Source of the DNA: Trueperella pecoris
Lineage (GTDB): Bacteria; Actinomycetota; Actinomycetes; Actinomycetales; Actinomycetaceae
Length of the DNA: 64,000 nt
Assembly (NCBI RefSeq): GCF_014926385.1
Contig: NZ_CP053291.1
Span: 1,426,001 to 1,490,000, forward strand
Direction of reading: 5' to 3'
The translations under genes were made by a program, and so were the position numbers. The notes under the pieces were generated by a model. The model made no database searches and had not been told where the DNA came from. It saw nothing but the letters and a program-made list of their open reading frames with translations. Positions 49,267-58,084 of this stretch are shown here, piece by piece (the first letter of the stretch is position 1; each line of letters begins with the position of its first letter).

Positions 49267-50478
49267 ATGCTCTCCTTCGCCACGCGCGGCTACCAGATCC
49301 TCTCACGCTTATTTCCATTGGCTAGCTTTGGCGCGATCTATGCCCTCTGGCAGGTGTTAGCGCTTTGGCTACTGGGAAGACTTAAACAGACGGGCGTCAT
49401 CTTAGAACGTAGCGAAGTCAATTTCACCGGACAGGTATCCGAAGCCAGCATCTGGCCCTTAATTGCGCTCGTTTTCTCCATCCCCGCCGCAACTGTTATC
49501 ACTATCGTCATCATGCTCGCTATGCGTAAGCGCCAGGCCAGCACACGCGCAGCATCAACTGCGATAGCCACAGCAATATACATCTTTAGCCCAGCACTAT
49601 CGGCGATAGTAGACGATTCTTCAACCCTCGCTACCCCTCTGCTTTCCGCCATCCCCACGGTGATCTTTCGTTGTGTCATCACTATCGCAACACTCTTATT
49701 CTTCTGGTTGGGCGGTGGCATCATTTTGGCGTGGGCAGGAAGGCGCGCATTACGCCAACTCGATTCCCTCGCAATACTCGTCGCAAAAGCTCTACCGCTT
49801 CTTATCATTACTCTGCTTTTTGTGTTCTATTCGCAAGAAGCATGGCAGATCGCACGTTCAAATAGTTGGAGCAAAATAAGCACATTGGCACTGATTCTGG
49901 TGGGCTTAACAATCGGGTTAGTGGTCATCTCCTCACGCGAACGAGTCCTGGACATCCTCGATACGCCGATCGACGACGAACGGGCAAATCAATTACTTGC
50001 CGAAACCCCTTTCAAACTCTCTGACAATGCTCACCCAGCACGCTTGACTCGTCTGCAAAGGGGAAATCTTATCCTGAATCTGGCCCTCACTCACCTGATA
50101 CAAGTGTTCTGGTTCATGATCCTCGTTATAGCATTCCTCCTTCTTCTCTCAGTTGTGTCGGTACCTGATCCGCTAGCACAAGCGTGGCTCGGAGAAGCGC
50201 GCGACCATATCCATTTGTTCGGCATCAAATGGGCATTTGGCGAAGACGACATCAAGGTGGCCCTCATCTTGGCCAGCTTCGCTGGGCTTTCTTTCGCTGC
50301 ATCAACAACAACCGAACAGACCTATGCCAAAGATTTCATCGCACCTCTACTCGAAGAGATACGAATTACAAAATTAGCTGTCCAGGCCCACCAGGTGGAG
50401 GTAGAACAAGCCGGGCAACTATCCAGGATATTCAGCGATTCGAAGGAACTGCTCGATTCCGTTTCCCACAACGAATAA
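49267..50478 (+). CDS. Multi-pass membrane protein of unknown function
   Basis: 403 residues from the ATG at 49267; a GTG at 49201 would add 22 residues. About eight membrane segments (SFGAIYALWQVLALWLLG; WPLIALVFSIPAATVITIVI; a cluster at about 130-230; two more near 290-350), with a hydrophilic loop (RERVLDILDTPIDDERANQL) and a 60-residue C-terminal helix rich in Glu/Gln that may form a coiled coil. I do not recognise the family. It is less GC-rich than the core genes and has no operon partner, suggesting accessory DNA. Confidence 0.7.
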   Translation: MLSFATRGYQILSRLFPLASFGAIYALWQVLALWLLGRLKQTGVILERSEVNFTGQVSEASIWPLIALVFSIPAATVITIVIMLAMRKRQASTRAASTAIATAIYIFSPALSAIVDDSSTLATPLLSAIPTVIFRCVITIATLLFFWLGGGIILAWAGRRALRQLDSLAILVAKALPLLIITLLFVFYSQEAWQIARSNSWSKISTLALILVGLTIGLVVISSRERVLDILDTPIDDERANQLLAETPFKLSDNAHPARLTRLQRGNLILNLALTHLIQVFWFMILVIAFLLLLSVVSVPDPLAQAWLGEARDHIHLFGIKWAFGEDDIKVALILASFAGLSFAASTTTEQTYAKDFIAPLLEEIRITKLAVQAHQVEVEQAGQLSRIFSDSKELLDSVSHNE

Positions 50479-50773
50479 AGACCACGAGAACGGCCAAGCT
50501 CTCCTTCCGAACAGGCCCAGCGAAATGTTCCATCCCCGGCTGTCATAAAACTCGGAAAACACCGTAGAAATCCATGATCTGGGCATATCTAACAGCCCGC
50601 CACGCCATCGAGGGCGCGGCTCTGTGTGCCAGCCTCGTTGCGAGTCAGTATGAGGTCATTTTTGGTGTTGGGGCGAGCATTTCGGGGTTCTGTCGTATGG
50701 TCAAATGTTTCTGAGCCGATTGTGCATTTGTCATTGAGCCAGTGGGTGGCTCAGTTTTTCGCGGTAGAGAAAA

Positions 50774-50860
50774 GGACACTGGCAGGTTCGTGTTCTAGAT
50801 TCCTGAATGTTGTTTATTGCGATGTTCAGGAAGGAAAGGAACTTGACCATACCAGTGTCC
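50774..50860. repeat. 87-base nested inverted repeat
   Basis: The outer arms GGACACTGG (50774-50782) and CCAGTGTCC (50852-50860) are perfect. Inside, TTCCTGAA (50800-50807) pairs with TTCAGGAA (50825-50832). This could be a structured RNA, a MITE-like remnant or an IS end. Confidence 0.55.
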
Positions 50861-51019
50861 GTTCAAAAAGATATCAAATCTCGCCTTGGGCAAGGACAGA
50901 GCCAGCGCCCGCCCTGCCGGCAGCACGGCCTGCTTGCCCCGTTACTTTTTTGAGGAGCCCTAGTTCTGTTGTTTGTGCGGGATGATGGGTTTGTTGGCTG
51001 GACGATCCCGGCATGATTG

Positions 51020-51190
51020 TCTGCCCCTGTCTTTTGAATGATCCGGGGGTGTTGTCACCGGGATCGGACAGACATGTTCGTGATTGCTGATCAGGGGCGT
51101 GGCACTGGAATAGGATGCCTGTCGTAACGTGGGTGTAAGGCGGATGTGTTTGCCCTAAGGCCAACGAAGTTAACCGTTTCTACCTCGAAG
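51020..51190 (+). ncRNA. Candidate IS110 bridge RNA
   Basis: Located in the 5' non-coding end of the element, where IS110-group members encode the bridge RNA that pairs with target and donor DNA. Hairpin 51027-51071: CTGTC/GACAG outer, GATCC/GGATC middle, GGTG/CACC inner, with internal loops. A second GGCA/TGCC hairpin follows around 51100-51125. The boundaries and the binding loops are inferred. Confidence 0.45.
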
Positions 51191-51201
51191 GCGAGAGCAT
51201 C

Positions 51202-52401
51202 ATGGAACCTGGAGATTTCAAGATCTGGCTGGGTATAGACGTGGGAAAGGCTGACCACTGGGCAACCGCTGTTAACGATTCCGGTGAGCTGGTTTACTCC
51301 CACTCTTTGCCTAACGATGAAAGCAAACTACGCGCGATTTATGACGATCTAGCAGCCCAAGGTCGTTTGCTAATAGTTGTCGATCAACCCGCGACAATTG
51401 GCGCTTTAGCTGTCGCAGTTGCACAATCGATGGCAATCGCTGTCGCATATCTACCAGGCCTGGCGATGCGGCGCATCGCAGACTTATACCCAGGCAATGC
51501 GAAAACTGACCAACGCGATGCGTTCATCATCGCCCACGCAGCTCGTACAACGCCTCACACGCTGCGAACTCTTCGCACTATCGACGAAGACGAAGCCGAG
51601 CTGGGGATGCTCACCGGGTTCGACGACGACCTCGCACGCCAGATCACCCAGACTCGTAACCGCATCCGCGGTTTGTTGACACAGATTCACCCAGGACTAG
51701 AACGCGTGATTGGACCACGCCTGGACCATCCAGCAATCCTAGCCATGCTACAAACCTGGCCTGTTCCTGCCGCATTGAAGAAAGCTGGCCACTCTCGCAT
51801 TGGCGCCAAACTCAAGAAACACGGAGCCAGGCGCTGGCAAGCATGGGCCAATGAGATTATCGACGCTCTTGCCACACAGACAGTGACCGTGACAGGCACA
51901 AACGCGGCAGCCATTGTCATCCCACACCTAGCACACACCTTAGCCGGGCTCTACCACCAGCGTGATGATATCGAGACACAAATCGAGAAGCTGGTGACCG
52001 AACACCCTCTTTACCCGGTCCTCACCTCCATGCCAGGAATTGGGGTGAGGACCACCGCTGTGATCATCGCCGAGCTTGCAGGAAAAGAATTCGACTCCGC
52101 CGCCAATCTCGCCTCCTACGCAGGCCTAGTACCAAGAACACGTCAGTCTGGAACATCAATTAAATCCGAGAACGTATCCCACACAGGCAACAAACGCCTC
52201 AAACGAGCCCTATTCCTGTCCGCCTTCGCTTCCCTACGTGCCGATCCCATTTCACGACGCTATTACGACAAGAAACGCCTTAACGGAAAACGACACAACC
52301 AAGCCATCATCGCCCTAGCCCACCGACGCCTAACCGTCATCTACGCCATGTTACGAGACGGCACCTTCTACGAAACCCAGCCCCCTAAAAAAGCCGCCTA
52401 G
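51202..52401 (+). CDS. IS110-family transposase
   Basis: 399 residues. The N-terminal DEDD RuvC-like domain begins WLGIDVGKADHWATAV, with further acidic residues in IVVDQPATIG and GNAKTDQRDAFIIA. A coiled-coil middle (ITQTRNRIRGLLTQIHPGLE) is followed by the C-terminal Tnp_20 domain with the catalytic serine region in LASYAGLVPRTRQSGTSIKS. It looks intact, so the element may be active if its ends are complete. Confidence 0.96.
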   Translation: MEPGDFKIWLGIDVGKADHWATAVNDSGELVYSHSLPNDESKLRAIYDDLAAQGRLLIVVDQPATIGALAVAVAQSMAIAVAYLPGLAMRRIADLYPGNAKTDQRDAFIIAHAARTTPHTLRTLRTIDEDEAELGMLTGFDDDLARQITQTRNRIRGLLTQIHPGLERVIGPRLDHPAILAMLQTWPVPAALKKAGHSRIGAKLKKHGARRWQAWANEIIDALATQTVTVTGTNAAAIVIPHLAHTLAGLYHQRDDIETQIEKLVTEHPLYPVLTSMPGIGVRTTAVIIAELAGKEFDSAANLASYAGLVPRTRQSGTSIKSENVSHTGNKRLKRALFLSAFASLRADPISRRYYDKKRLNGKRHNQAIIALAHRRLTVIYAMLRDGTFYETQPPKKAA

Positions 52402-52749
52402 ACTTGACAGAAGACATAGGGGCACCCCCAGACGCGCTGGCATACCCAGAGACCTGCTCCTCCCGGGCGGACTTGCCAAGCACCCCAGCTCAAGCAACCA
52501 GCACCCCGGAATCAACCACAAACCACCAAACTCACAACAGGCTGACAAGCACGGGGTATGAACTGTGTACAAAATTAGCCCGAGAACCATCAACCAACTC
52601 CACCCATGGGAAGACAGCCTCACCATCCGAAAAGGATGGATTCGAAGCTAACGACACGCCCGCATTAGACCCACGTTTTGTCTATTAACCCTCAAATAAG
52701 GGAGGGCAGCTACGCGTGCAGCTACCCTCCCTATAGATCCTAGGAAATC
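52402..52749. other. Gene-free stretch downstream of IS110
   Basis: Holds the IS110 right end, a small hairpin CCATCC-GAAAA-GGATGG near 52622-52638, and the terminator of the surface-protein gene at 52699-52732. No coding sequence is recognised. Confidence 0.55.
52699..52732 (-). terminator. Surface protein gene terminator
   Basis: AGGGAGGGCAGCT (52699-52711) pairs with AGCTACCCTCCCT (52720-52732), 12 of 13 positions, 8-base loop. On the minus strand it is followed by TATTTGAGG. Confidence 0.8.
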
Positions 52750-55700
52750 TTAGGAATCACGGCGGTGACGCGCGGCGTATCGCGAGGCACCAAGCAGGCC
52801 AGCACCACCAAAGAGGGCGAAGATGGAGGCCATCAACGTGCCATCCGTGGAGGCACCGGTGTAGGCGAGCTTTGCCTTGGGAGCGTCAGCCTTCGCAGTG
52901 ACTTTGTTCGCCACAGGCTTGTCCGTTTCAGACTGAGCTGGAGCAGGCTCCTCAGCCTCCGTACCAGGCTCGGTCACCTCCGGATCAGCCGGGTTGACAG
53001 GCTCAACCGGGACGTTGCAGATCTCGATCGCGTCGGAATCAGCATAAGTTTTCTCACCGGCTGCAAGGACTTCCTTAGCCGAGGCGAGTGCCTCAGCATG
53101 GGCGTCACGGCCATCGATTGCCTTCTTGAGCACCTCACCGGCTTCTGCGAGGCTGGTCTGTGCCAAGTCGTTGGCAATAGTCACCTGCGCAGCAACTCCC
53201 TTGGCAGCTTTAGCTTCGGCCTTGGCAACCGCGAGAGCGTCGGCGAGAACATTGGCGTCGCCAGCCTCAAGCGAGAGGGCGTTCGCCTTGACAAGTTCGG
53301 CCCACAGCGCGCTAGCGTCTCCGGCCTCAACGGAGGCTTTCTGGGCTGCGAGCATCTGTGCATATTTCGCTCCAGCCTCTTCGCCGGCAGCGATTGCGGC
53401 CTTGTCCAGCGTCTTGAGCTCGTCCAACAGAACGTTGGCATCGCCAGCCTTAAGCGAGGACTTGTTCGCAGCGACCATCGCCTCGTGCTTAGCAGCAGCA
53501 TCTTTAGCCGCGACGCCGGCCTCAGCGTTCTTCTGCGCGACAACCTCGGCCTTGGCCTTCGCGTCGTCACCGGCGGCGATAGCGGCCTTATTAGCAGCCT
53601 TCATCTCAGACTCGAGGGCGTCGACGTCAAAATCCTTGACGGCCAACCATGCTTCGTAGGCCTCCTGGACTGCCGCATCCGCAGCTTCTTCAGCCTGCTT
53701 GGCGGCAGCATAGTCAGCCTGAGCCTGCATGAGAGCCTCGCGCGCCGCCGTTTCTAACTGATCAGCCTCTTCAAAGGCCTTGCGCGCGGCCTTTGCCTTT
53801 TCGTCAGCCTGCTTGAATGCCGAGAATGCCGCGGAGGACTCTTCCTCAGTTTTCTTCAGTGCCTCATCTGCGGCAGTCTTTTCATTCTGCGCAGCTTCCC
53901 ACACCTTGTGAGCCTTCGCCGTAGCCGCGCCCTTCTCATCTTCTACAGCCGTGGCCTTATCGAGAGCTTGCTGAGCCGTTGCCACAGCTTCATCTGCGCT
54001 GGCCTTGGCGTTCTCAGCATTGCGCACGGCCTCGCGAGCTTCCTGTGCAGCACTCTTGGCAGCTTTCAGTTCCTCGTCCGCCTTATTGAGCTCCTCCTGA
54101 GCCTTATCGATAGCAGCGTCGTTCGAGCTACCTTCCTGTGCGGCTTGAAGAGCACTGCGAGCCTCGGCTAGCTTAACCTTCGCAGCCTCCGCCTTTTTCT
54201 CGGCAGACTCAACCTCCTGACGAGCTGACTGTACCTGGGCGGCATACTCATTGTATCCAGCTTCAATTCTCTGGTATTCCGCATAGGCGTCATCGTATTG
54301 CTCCGCCTTATCCTTTGCGTCGGCGACTAAAGCGTCCGCCTCCGCCTTCAAGCGTGGAATAGCGCGCTCCAAATCTGCCAACTCGAGCACATCGTTGTGG
54401 TAATCACCGAAGGTCTTTTCTGCCAGGCGGTTATCTTCCGGAGAGAAGGTATCGTTGGCCTTGTTCTGAGCTTCCTGCCAAGCAGCCTTCTTTGCCTCAA
54501 GAGTGCGCTGGATGCCCTGAGCCTTGAGCGTCTTTTTTTCATGTTCGCGTGCCTTGGCATCAGCAACCTTGACTGCCTCTTCAGCCTCTCTGTGCAGCTT
54601 CTCGTACGTGTCCTTGGCTTCATTCTTCGCGGTGTTACGCGTGTGCGCGGTAGTTAATAGCCGGCTAACCTCTTCGGTCAGATCCGAGACAGCCTTTTCA
54701 GCAGTGGCGAGTTGCTGTTTCGCCTTCTCCACGGCGGCCTGCTTAATAGCCACGTCCTCAGCGTCAACCGTGCCGGCCTTGGCCTCCTCAGCCTCGAGGG
54801 TAGCAAGTTTCTCATTAGCAACTACTTTAGCTCTCTTGGCTTCATCATCCTTGGCCTGCTCAGTCTCTTTGGCCGCCGCAAGCTTCGTTGCTGCGTCCGC
54901 AGCCTCCTGCTTCGCTGATTCGAGCTCGGCCTCCTTGGCCTGTTTCACCTTTCCTGCGGCGATATGCTCATCGTTGGCAGCATGCATGGTATCAAACTTG
55001 GTAGCAACATCCTTGCCCGCGTTTTCAGCCCTCAGCTTGGCCGCATCCAATACCTTGCCCTTGGCACGAGCCACATCAGCAGTCTTCGTCCAAACAGTGT
55101 TGGCCTCAAGCATCGCCTCACGCTTCTCGGCCGCATCGCGAATCACCGGAGCCGCCTCATTGCGAGCCGCCACCAGAACCGCAAGCTTTTTGCGCGCTTC
55201 CTCACCGGCGGCAACCGCCACCTTGTTCTTGGCGATCACGTCTACCGTCCGTGCCTCGTTGACTTCCTTGGCGGCCTTCCATGCTTCGTAAGCCTCCTTG
55301 GCTGCTGTGTCCGCAGCCTCCTCAGCCTCGATAGCAGCATTGGAGTCGGCAAGCGCCTTCTGGGTAGCCTCGTTCGCAGCTTGCTCAGCCTCATCAGCGG
55401 CTACCCATGCCTCGTAGGCTTCCATGGCAGCCTGCTCAGCCTCATCAGCCTTCTGCCACTTCTCATAAGCCTCCTGGGCGAGCTTATCGGCGGCTTCCTC
55501 GGCTTCGGCGGCCTTCTCCCATGCCTCGAACGCCTCAATCGCAACCTTCTCAGCCTCATCAGCCTTCTGCCACTTTTCATAAGCCACTGAGGCTGCCTTC
55601 TCAGCTTCAACTGCAGCGTCATAAGCCTTCTGCGCAGCAACAACTGCATCCTTGGCAGTCTTAAGCCCTTCTTCAGCCTCGGTCAGATCAGCCGCAGCCT

Positions 55701-55995
55701 TATCGGCGTCCTTCTTCACGGCGTCGTAAGCCGCCTGAGCCTCATCAACATGCGCCTGGGCAAGATCGAGAGCCGCCTGAGCCTGCACAACCTTGCCGTG
55801 AGCAACCTCAACAGCGACGGAGATCATCTCCAGCTGATGCTGCTTTTCCTCAGGGGTCAAGCAAACCACGGTCTTCGCGGCTTCCTGCTCCGACGAAGCA
55901 GGAACGGCGGAGGCTACGGTGCCTGCGCCAACAACAGCCGCGCTCAAGGTCGCCGCCAGAGCCACCTTCATTGCGAGCGAATTCTTCGGTTTCAT
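52750..55995 (-). CDS. Alanine-rich coiled-coil surface protein with LAYTG sorting signal
   Basis: 1081 residues. Signal peptide (1-30), then an almost unbroken Ala/Glu/Lys helical region (about 50-985) with heptad-like repeats, including EAYEKWQKADEAEQAAMEAY-type tandem units at about 138-240. A Pro/Glu linker (995-1035), LAYTG (1043-1047), a membrane segment and the basic tail RHRRDS follow: a class E-like sortase signal. Only two cysteines, Cys45 and Cys993, bracket the rod. Residues 225-299 and 769-844 are similar to each other, suggesting an internal duplication. No enzymatic domain is seen. Probable adhesin, host-protein binder or stalk. Flanked by IS110 and IS3 elements. Confidence 0.88.
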   Translation of the reverse strand: MKPKNSLAMKVALAATLSAAVVGAGTVASAVPASSEQEAAKTVVCLTPEEKQHQLEMISVAVEVAHGKVVQAQAALDLAQAHVDEAQAAYDAVKKDADKAAADLTEAEEGLKTAKDAVVAAQKAYDAAVEAEKAASVAYEKWQKADEAEKVAIEAFEAWEKAAEAEEAADKLAQEAYEKWQKADEAEQAAMEAYEAWVAADEAEQAANEATQKALADSNAAIEAEEAADTAAKEAYEAWKAAKEVNEARTVDVIAKNKVAVAAGEEARKKLAVLVAARNEAAPVIRDAAEKREAMLEANTVWTKTADVARAKGKVLDAAKLRAENAGKDVATKFDTMHAANDEHIAAGKVKQAKEAELESAKQEAADAATKLAAAKETEQAKDDEAKRAKVVANEKLATLEAEEAKAGTVDAEDVAIKQAAVEKAKQQLATAEKAVSDLTEEVSRLLTTAHTRNTAKNEAKDTYEKLHREAEEAVKVADAKAREHEKKTLKAQGIQRTLEAKKAAWQEAQNKANDTFSPEDNRLAEKTFGDYHNDVLELADLERAIPRLKAEADALVADAKDKAEQYDDAYAEYQRIEAGYNEYAAQVQSARQEVESAEKKAEAAKVKLAEARSALQAAQEGSSNDAAIDKAQEELNKADEELKAAKSAAQEAREAVRNAENAKASADEAVATAQQALDKATAVEDEKGAATAKAHKVWEAAQNEKTAADEALKKTEEESSAAFSAFKQADEKAKAARKAFEEADQLETAAREALMQAQADYAAAKQAEEAADAAVQEAYEAWLAVKDFDVDALESEMKAANKAAIAAGDDAKAKAEVVAQKNAEAGVAAKDAAAKHEAMVAANKSSLKAGDANVLLDELKTLDKAAIAAGEEAGAKYAQMLAAQKASVEAGDASALWAELVKANALSLEAGDANVLADALAVAKAEAKAAKGVAAQVTIANDLAQTSLAEAGEVLKKAIDGRDAHAEALASAKEVLAAGEKTYADSDAIEICNVPVEPVNPADPEVTEPGTEAEEPAPAQSETDKPVANKVTAKADAPKAKLAYTGASTDGTLMASIFALFGGAGLLGASRYAARHRRDS

Positions 55996-56310
55996 TCCAT
56001 AATCTCCTTCGAGTAGTGAAGCTTCAGCGCGAGGCTCCGCTTCGTGAATGTCACGACCGGCGGTCGGCTACCGCCCCCAGCTATTTCTGAGGTTTTCAAC
56101 TTACACCGACAAAAAATTGGCCCCGTCAGCCCCCAGGGGCATATGGAGACTCCCCCCGCAAACTCCTCGAAAAAGCGTTTTAGCTGGTAAGAGCCATACG
56201 AATGTCACAAACACAGGCACAAAAGCAACATATGAAATGCCTTACATGTCTACCTGGAGGCTTATCGCTTTTCGGGCCTGACCCCTGGAAAGTAGAGACG
56301 TCGGGGATAG

Positions 56311-57207
56311 CTAAGTTGCTTTGGTCGGTGTAGCTGAGTTTTGGGTTTCAAAGACGTCAGGGGCCAGCAGGTGACACCATGAGTGCCGCCGGCGAGTGTT
56401 GTAGCGCATGCACCACCGAAAGACTTCTTGGCGGCAGACCAACGGATTGTCAAAGACTTTCCGGTTACGCATCACCCCTCGTTTGAGCGTGGCGTTAAAT
56501 GACTCTGCCAGAGCATTATCAGCACTGGTTCCCACAGCACCCATGGACTGGGCAATCCCTAGCGATGAGCAATAAGCCCTAAACGCCTGTGAGGTGTAGA
56601 CACTGCCATGATCCACATGGAAGATCGCGCCATCAAGACTGCCACGAATGTTCTTAGCGTGAGTCAAAACATCGATAACCAGAGACGTACGCATGTGCTC
56701 TGCCAGCGCATGGCCAACAAGCTTGCGTGAGTACACATCAATGACCGTGGCCAGGTACATGTTCTTACCAGCCTTACACGGCAGGTAGGTGATATCACCA
56801 ACATAGACCTGATTAGGGCCAGTAGCGGTGAAGTTACGATTGACCAGATCGGGCATGACTCGGCGGCCAGATGCGCCCTTGGTGGTGATATACCTGCGAC
56901 GTTTAGTAAAGCCTTTGAGCTCCATGGCCTTCATGATTCGTGCGACCTTCTTGTGGGTGACCAGCTCAAGGTCTCTATCTTCTTTTAGGCTCGCAGCGAT
57001 GCGTTTAGCCCCATAGAGACCATGTTCATCATCGAAGATGGTCTTAATCTTGGCTCCAACAAGAGCATCAGAATACATGCATTTCTGGCGTGTTTCGCGG
57101 GTGTTGGCCCACTTGTAGAAGGAGGAACGGTTGAGCTTGAGGACTCTACACATCCGCTTGACCGAGTGTTCGGTTCGGTAGTCATCAACAAACTGGAAGC
57201 GGATCAT
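56311..57207 (-). CDS. IS3-family transposase OrfB (integrase core)
   Basis: 298 residues. HTH_21 region near the start (KRMCRVLKLNRSSFYKW), then the rve integrase fold. DDE residues: Asp in YVGDITYLPC, Asp in FHVDHGSVYTS (the usual arginine or asparagine after Asp is His), and Glu in NALAESFNATLKRG. The ATG overlaps the orfA stop (TGATG). It appears complete. Confidence 0.95.
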   Translation of the reverse strand: MIRFQFVDDYRTEHSVKRMCRVLKLNRSSFYKWANTRETRQKCMYSDALVGAKIKTIFDDEHGLYGAKRIAASLKEDRDLELVTHKKVARIMKAMELKGFTKRRRYITTKGASGRRVMPDLVNRNFTATGPNQVYVGDITYLPCKAGKNMYLATVIDVYSRKLVGHALAEHMRTSLVIDVLTHAKNIRGSLDGAIFHVDHGSVYTSQAFRAYCSSLGIAQSMGAVGTSADNALAESFNATLKRGVMRNRKVFDNPLVCRQEVFRWCMRYNTRRRHSWCHLLAPDVFETQNSATPTKAT

Positions 57208-57503
57208 CAGCTTGTCTCTTCGGCAAAATACTTCGCAGCCTTACGCAGAATGTCGAGCTCTTCACACAGTTTTGCATTCTCACGTTCGAGCTCACGGATG
57301 CGCTCTGATTCGGTGGCGGCTTGGGCTTGGGCGCGAAGGGCTTTGGTGCGGCTGCCTTTGCCGGTTCCATCGGCCTTGAGCCAAGTATGCAGTGTGGCTC
57401 GGTTGATTCCGAGTTCGGCAGACGCGGCCTTTAAAGAGAGGTCCTCGTAATCTTCGTAAAGAGCCACGGCATTACGTTTGAACTCTTCACAGTACCTGGG
57501 CAT
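57207..57503 (-). CDS. IS3-family transposase OrfA
   Basis: 98 residues. Helix-turn-helix (YEDLSLKAASAELGINRATL) followed by a leucine-zipper helix (SERIRELERENAKLCEELDI) that joins it to OrfB. The expected slippery heptamer is not obvious at the junction, so OrfB may be made by stop-start coupling as well as by frameshifting. Confidence 0.94.
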   Translation of the reverse strand: MPRYCEEFKRNAVALYEDYEDLSLKAASAELGINRATLHTWLKADGTGKGSRTKALRAQAQAATESERIRELERENAKLCEELDILRKAAKYFAEETS

Positions 57504-57634
57504 GGTGGTAGATTACCTTTCTTCCCAACCCGACAGGGTCGGATATCAGGTGTCTACCCCACGGGGATCAGGTCCTCGAATGCCTCCGCCGCCTTACCAG
57601 TACTCAACAGCCCTCATCATTCCACCCTAATATT

Positions 57635-57649
57635 TTGCATGTCACGCAA
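57635..57649. promoter_or_regulatory. Dyad O1 of the Xre regulator
   Basis: TTGCATGTCACGCAA: TTGCRT-N3-AYGCAA dyad, exactly 70 bases upstream of a near-identical copy. Confidence 0.5.
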
Positions 57650-57704
57650 CTTGATCTGCAACGAACTGCGGTCGTGAGAGTATTTAAAGCCAAGCACGCT
57701 TTTA

Positions 57705-57719
57705 TTGCATTAAACGCAA
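57705..57719. promoter_or_regulatory. Dyad O2 overlapping the Xre gene promoter
   Basis: TTGCATTAAACGCAA. The first half doubles as a -35 (TTGCAT) 17 bp from GACAAT, 15 bases before the ATG at 57740. Likely autoregulatory operator. Confidence 0.5.
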
Positions 57720-57739
57720 CACTATGCGACAATTAGTTC

Positions 57740-58084
57740 ATGAGCATTGCAAATGAGGTTTTTACGGAATCGGCATCTGCCGACACCCTAATTGGAGAGC
57801 AAGTACGCTTTTGGTTATTTCGACGCGGCCTCAACCAAGCTGATCTCGCAGCTGGTCTTGGGCTCTCAATACCCACAACGTCACGAAAGCTGGCCGGCAA
57901 GACCGCCTGGAGCGTAACCGATCTAGCGCGTGCAGCCGCCATCTTGAACGTCGACATCACTGACTTATTTAGACCAGAAGTCATCGCAAACGAGCAAAAG
58001 AAAATGGCCTCTCACTCCGAAGAGTTCGAGACCATTTCATCAGTGGCGGGGGCAGGATTTGAACCTACGACCTCCGGGTTATGA
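57740..58084 (+). CDS. Small Xre-family regulator reading into tRNA gene
   Basis: 114 residues. Helix-turn-helix RRGLNQADLAAGLGLSIPTTSRKLAGKTAWSV... (about 28-60), as in phage- and plasmid-borne Cro/CI-like regulators. The last 13 residues (SVAGAGFEPTTSGL region) are the antisense reading of the initiator tRNA 3' half, so the stop codon lies inside the tRNA gene. This is the usual sign of DNA that integrated at a tRNA 3' end. No integrase is seen in the neighbourhood. The surrounding DNA is AT-richer than the core. Confidence 0.75.
   Translation: MSIANEVFTESASADTLIGEQVRFWLFRRGLNQADLAAGLGLSIPTTSRKLAGKTAWSVTDLARAAAILNVDITDLFRPEVIANEQKKMASHSEEFETISSVAGAGFEPTTSGL

Larger units (their letters stand above)
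50479..51201. other. Gene-free stretch before the IS110 transposase
   Basis: Contains a nested inverted repeat at 50774-50860, a short reading frame starting near 50822 (MFRKERNLTIPVSVQKDIKS) that I cannot assign, and from about 50990 the non-coding end of the IS110 element. Possibly debris of an older insertion. Confidence 0.5.
50990..52435 (+). mobile_element. IS110-family insertion sequence (ends approximate)
   Basis: About 210 bases of structured non-coding DNA precede the transposase and a short right end follows it (GGGGCACCCCC around 52422-52431). IS110 elements lack terminal inverted repeats, so exact ends cannot be set from one copy. Inserted between the orphan membrane protein and the coiled-coil surface protein. 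Confidence 0.6.
56275..57575 (-). mobile_element. IS3-family insertion sequence
   Basis: Imperfect terminal inverted repeats: left GGCCTGACCCCTGGAAAGTA, right (reverse complement) GGACCTGATCCCCGTGGGGT; both continue as GTAGAxAC. Flanked by TCG on both sides (56272-56274 and 57576-57578), a possible 3-bp target duplication, although the alignment of the ends allows a one-base shift. About 1.3 kb with orfA and orfB. Confidence 0.85.

Noticed and set aside
55200-55620. Short repeated units resembling a CRISPR array or VNTR
   Set aside because: They are in-frame EKWQKADEAE-type coding repeats of the surface protein with irregular spacing; no palindromic repeat and no unique spacers.
58039-58084. 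Sequence AGFEPTTSGL as part of a conserved protein domain
   Set aside because: It is the antisense translation of the tRNA T-arm and anticodon region, common in spurious annotations next to tRNA genes.
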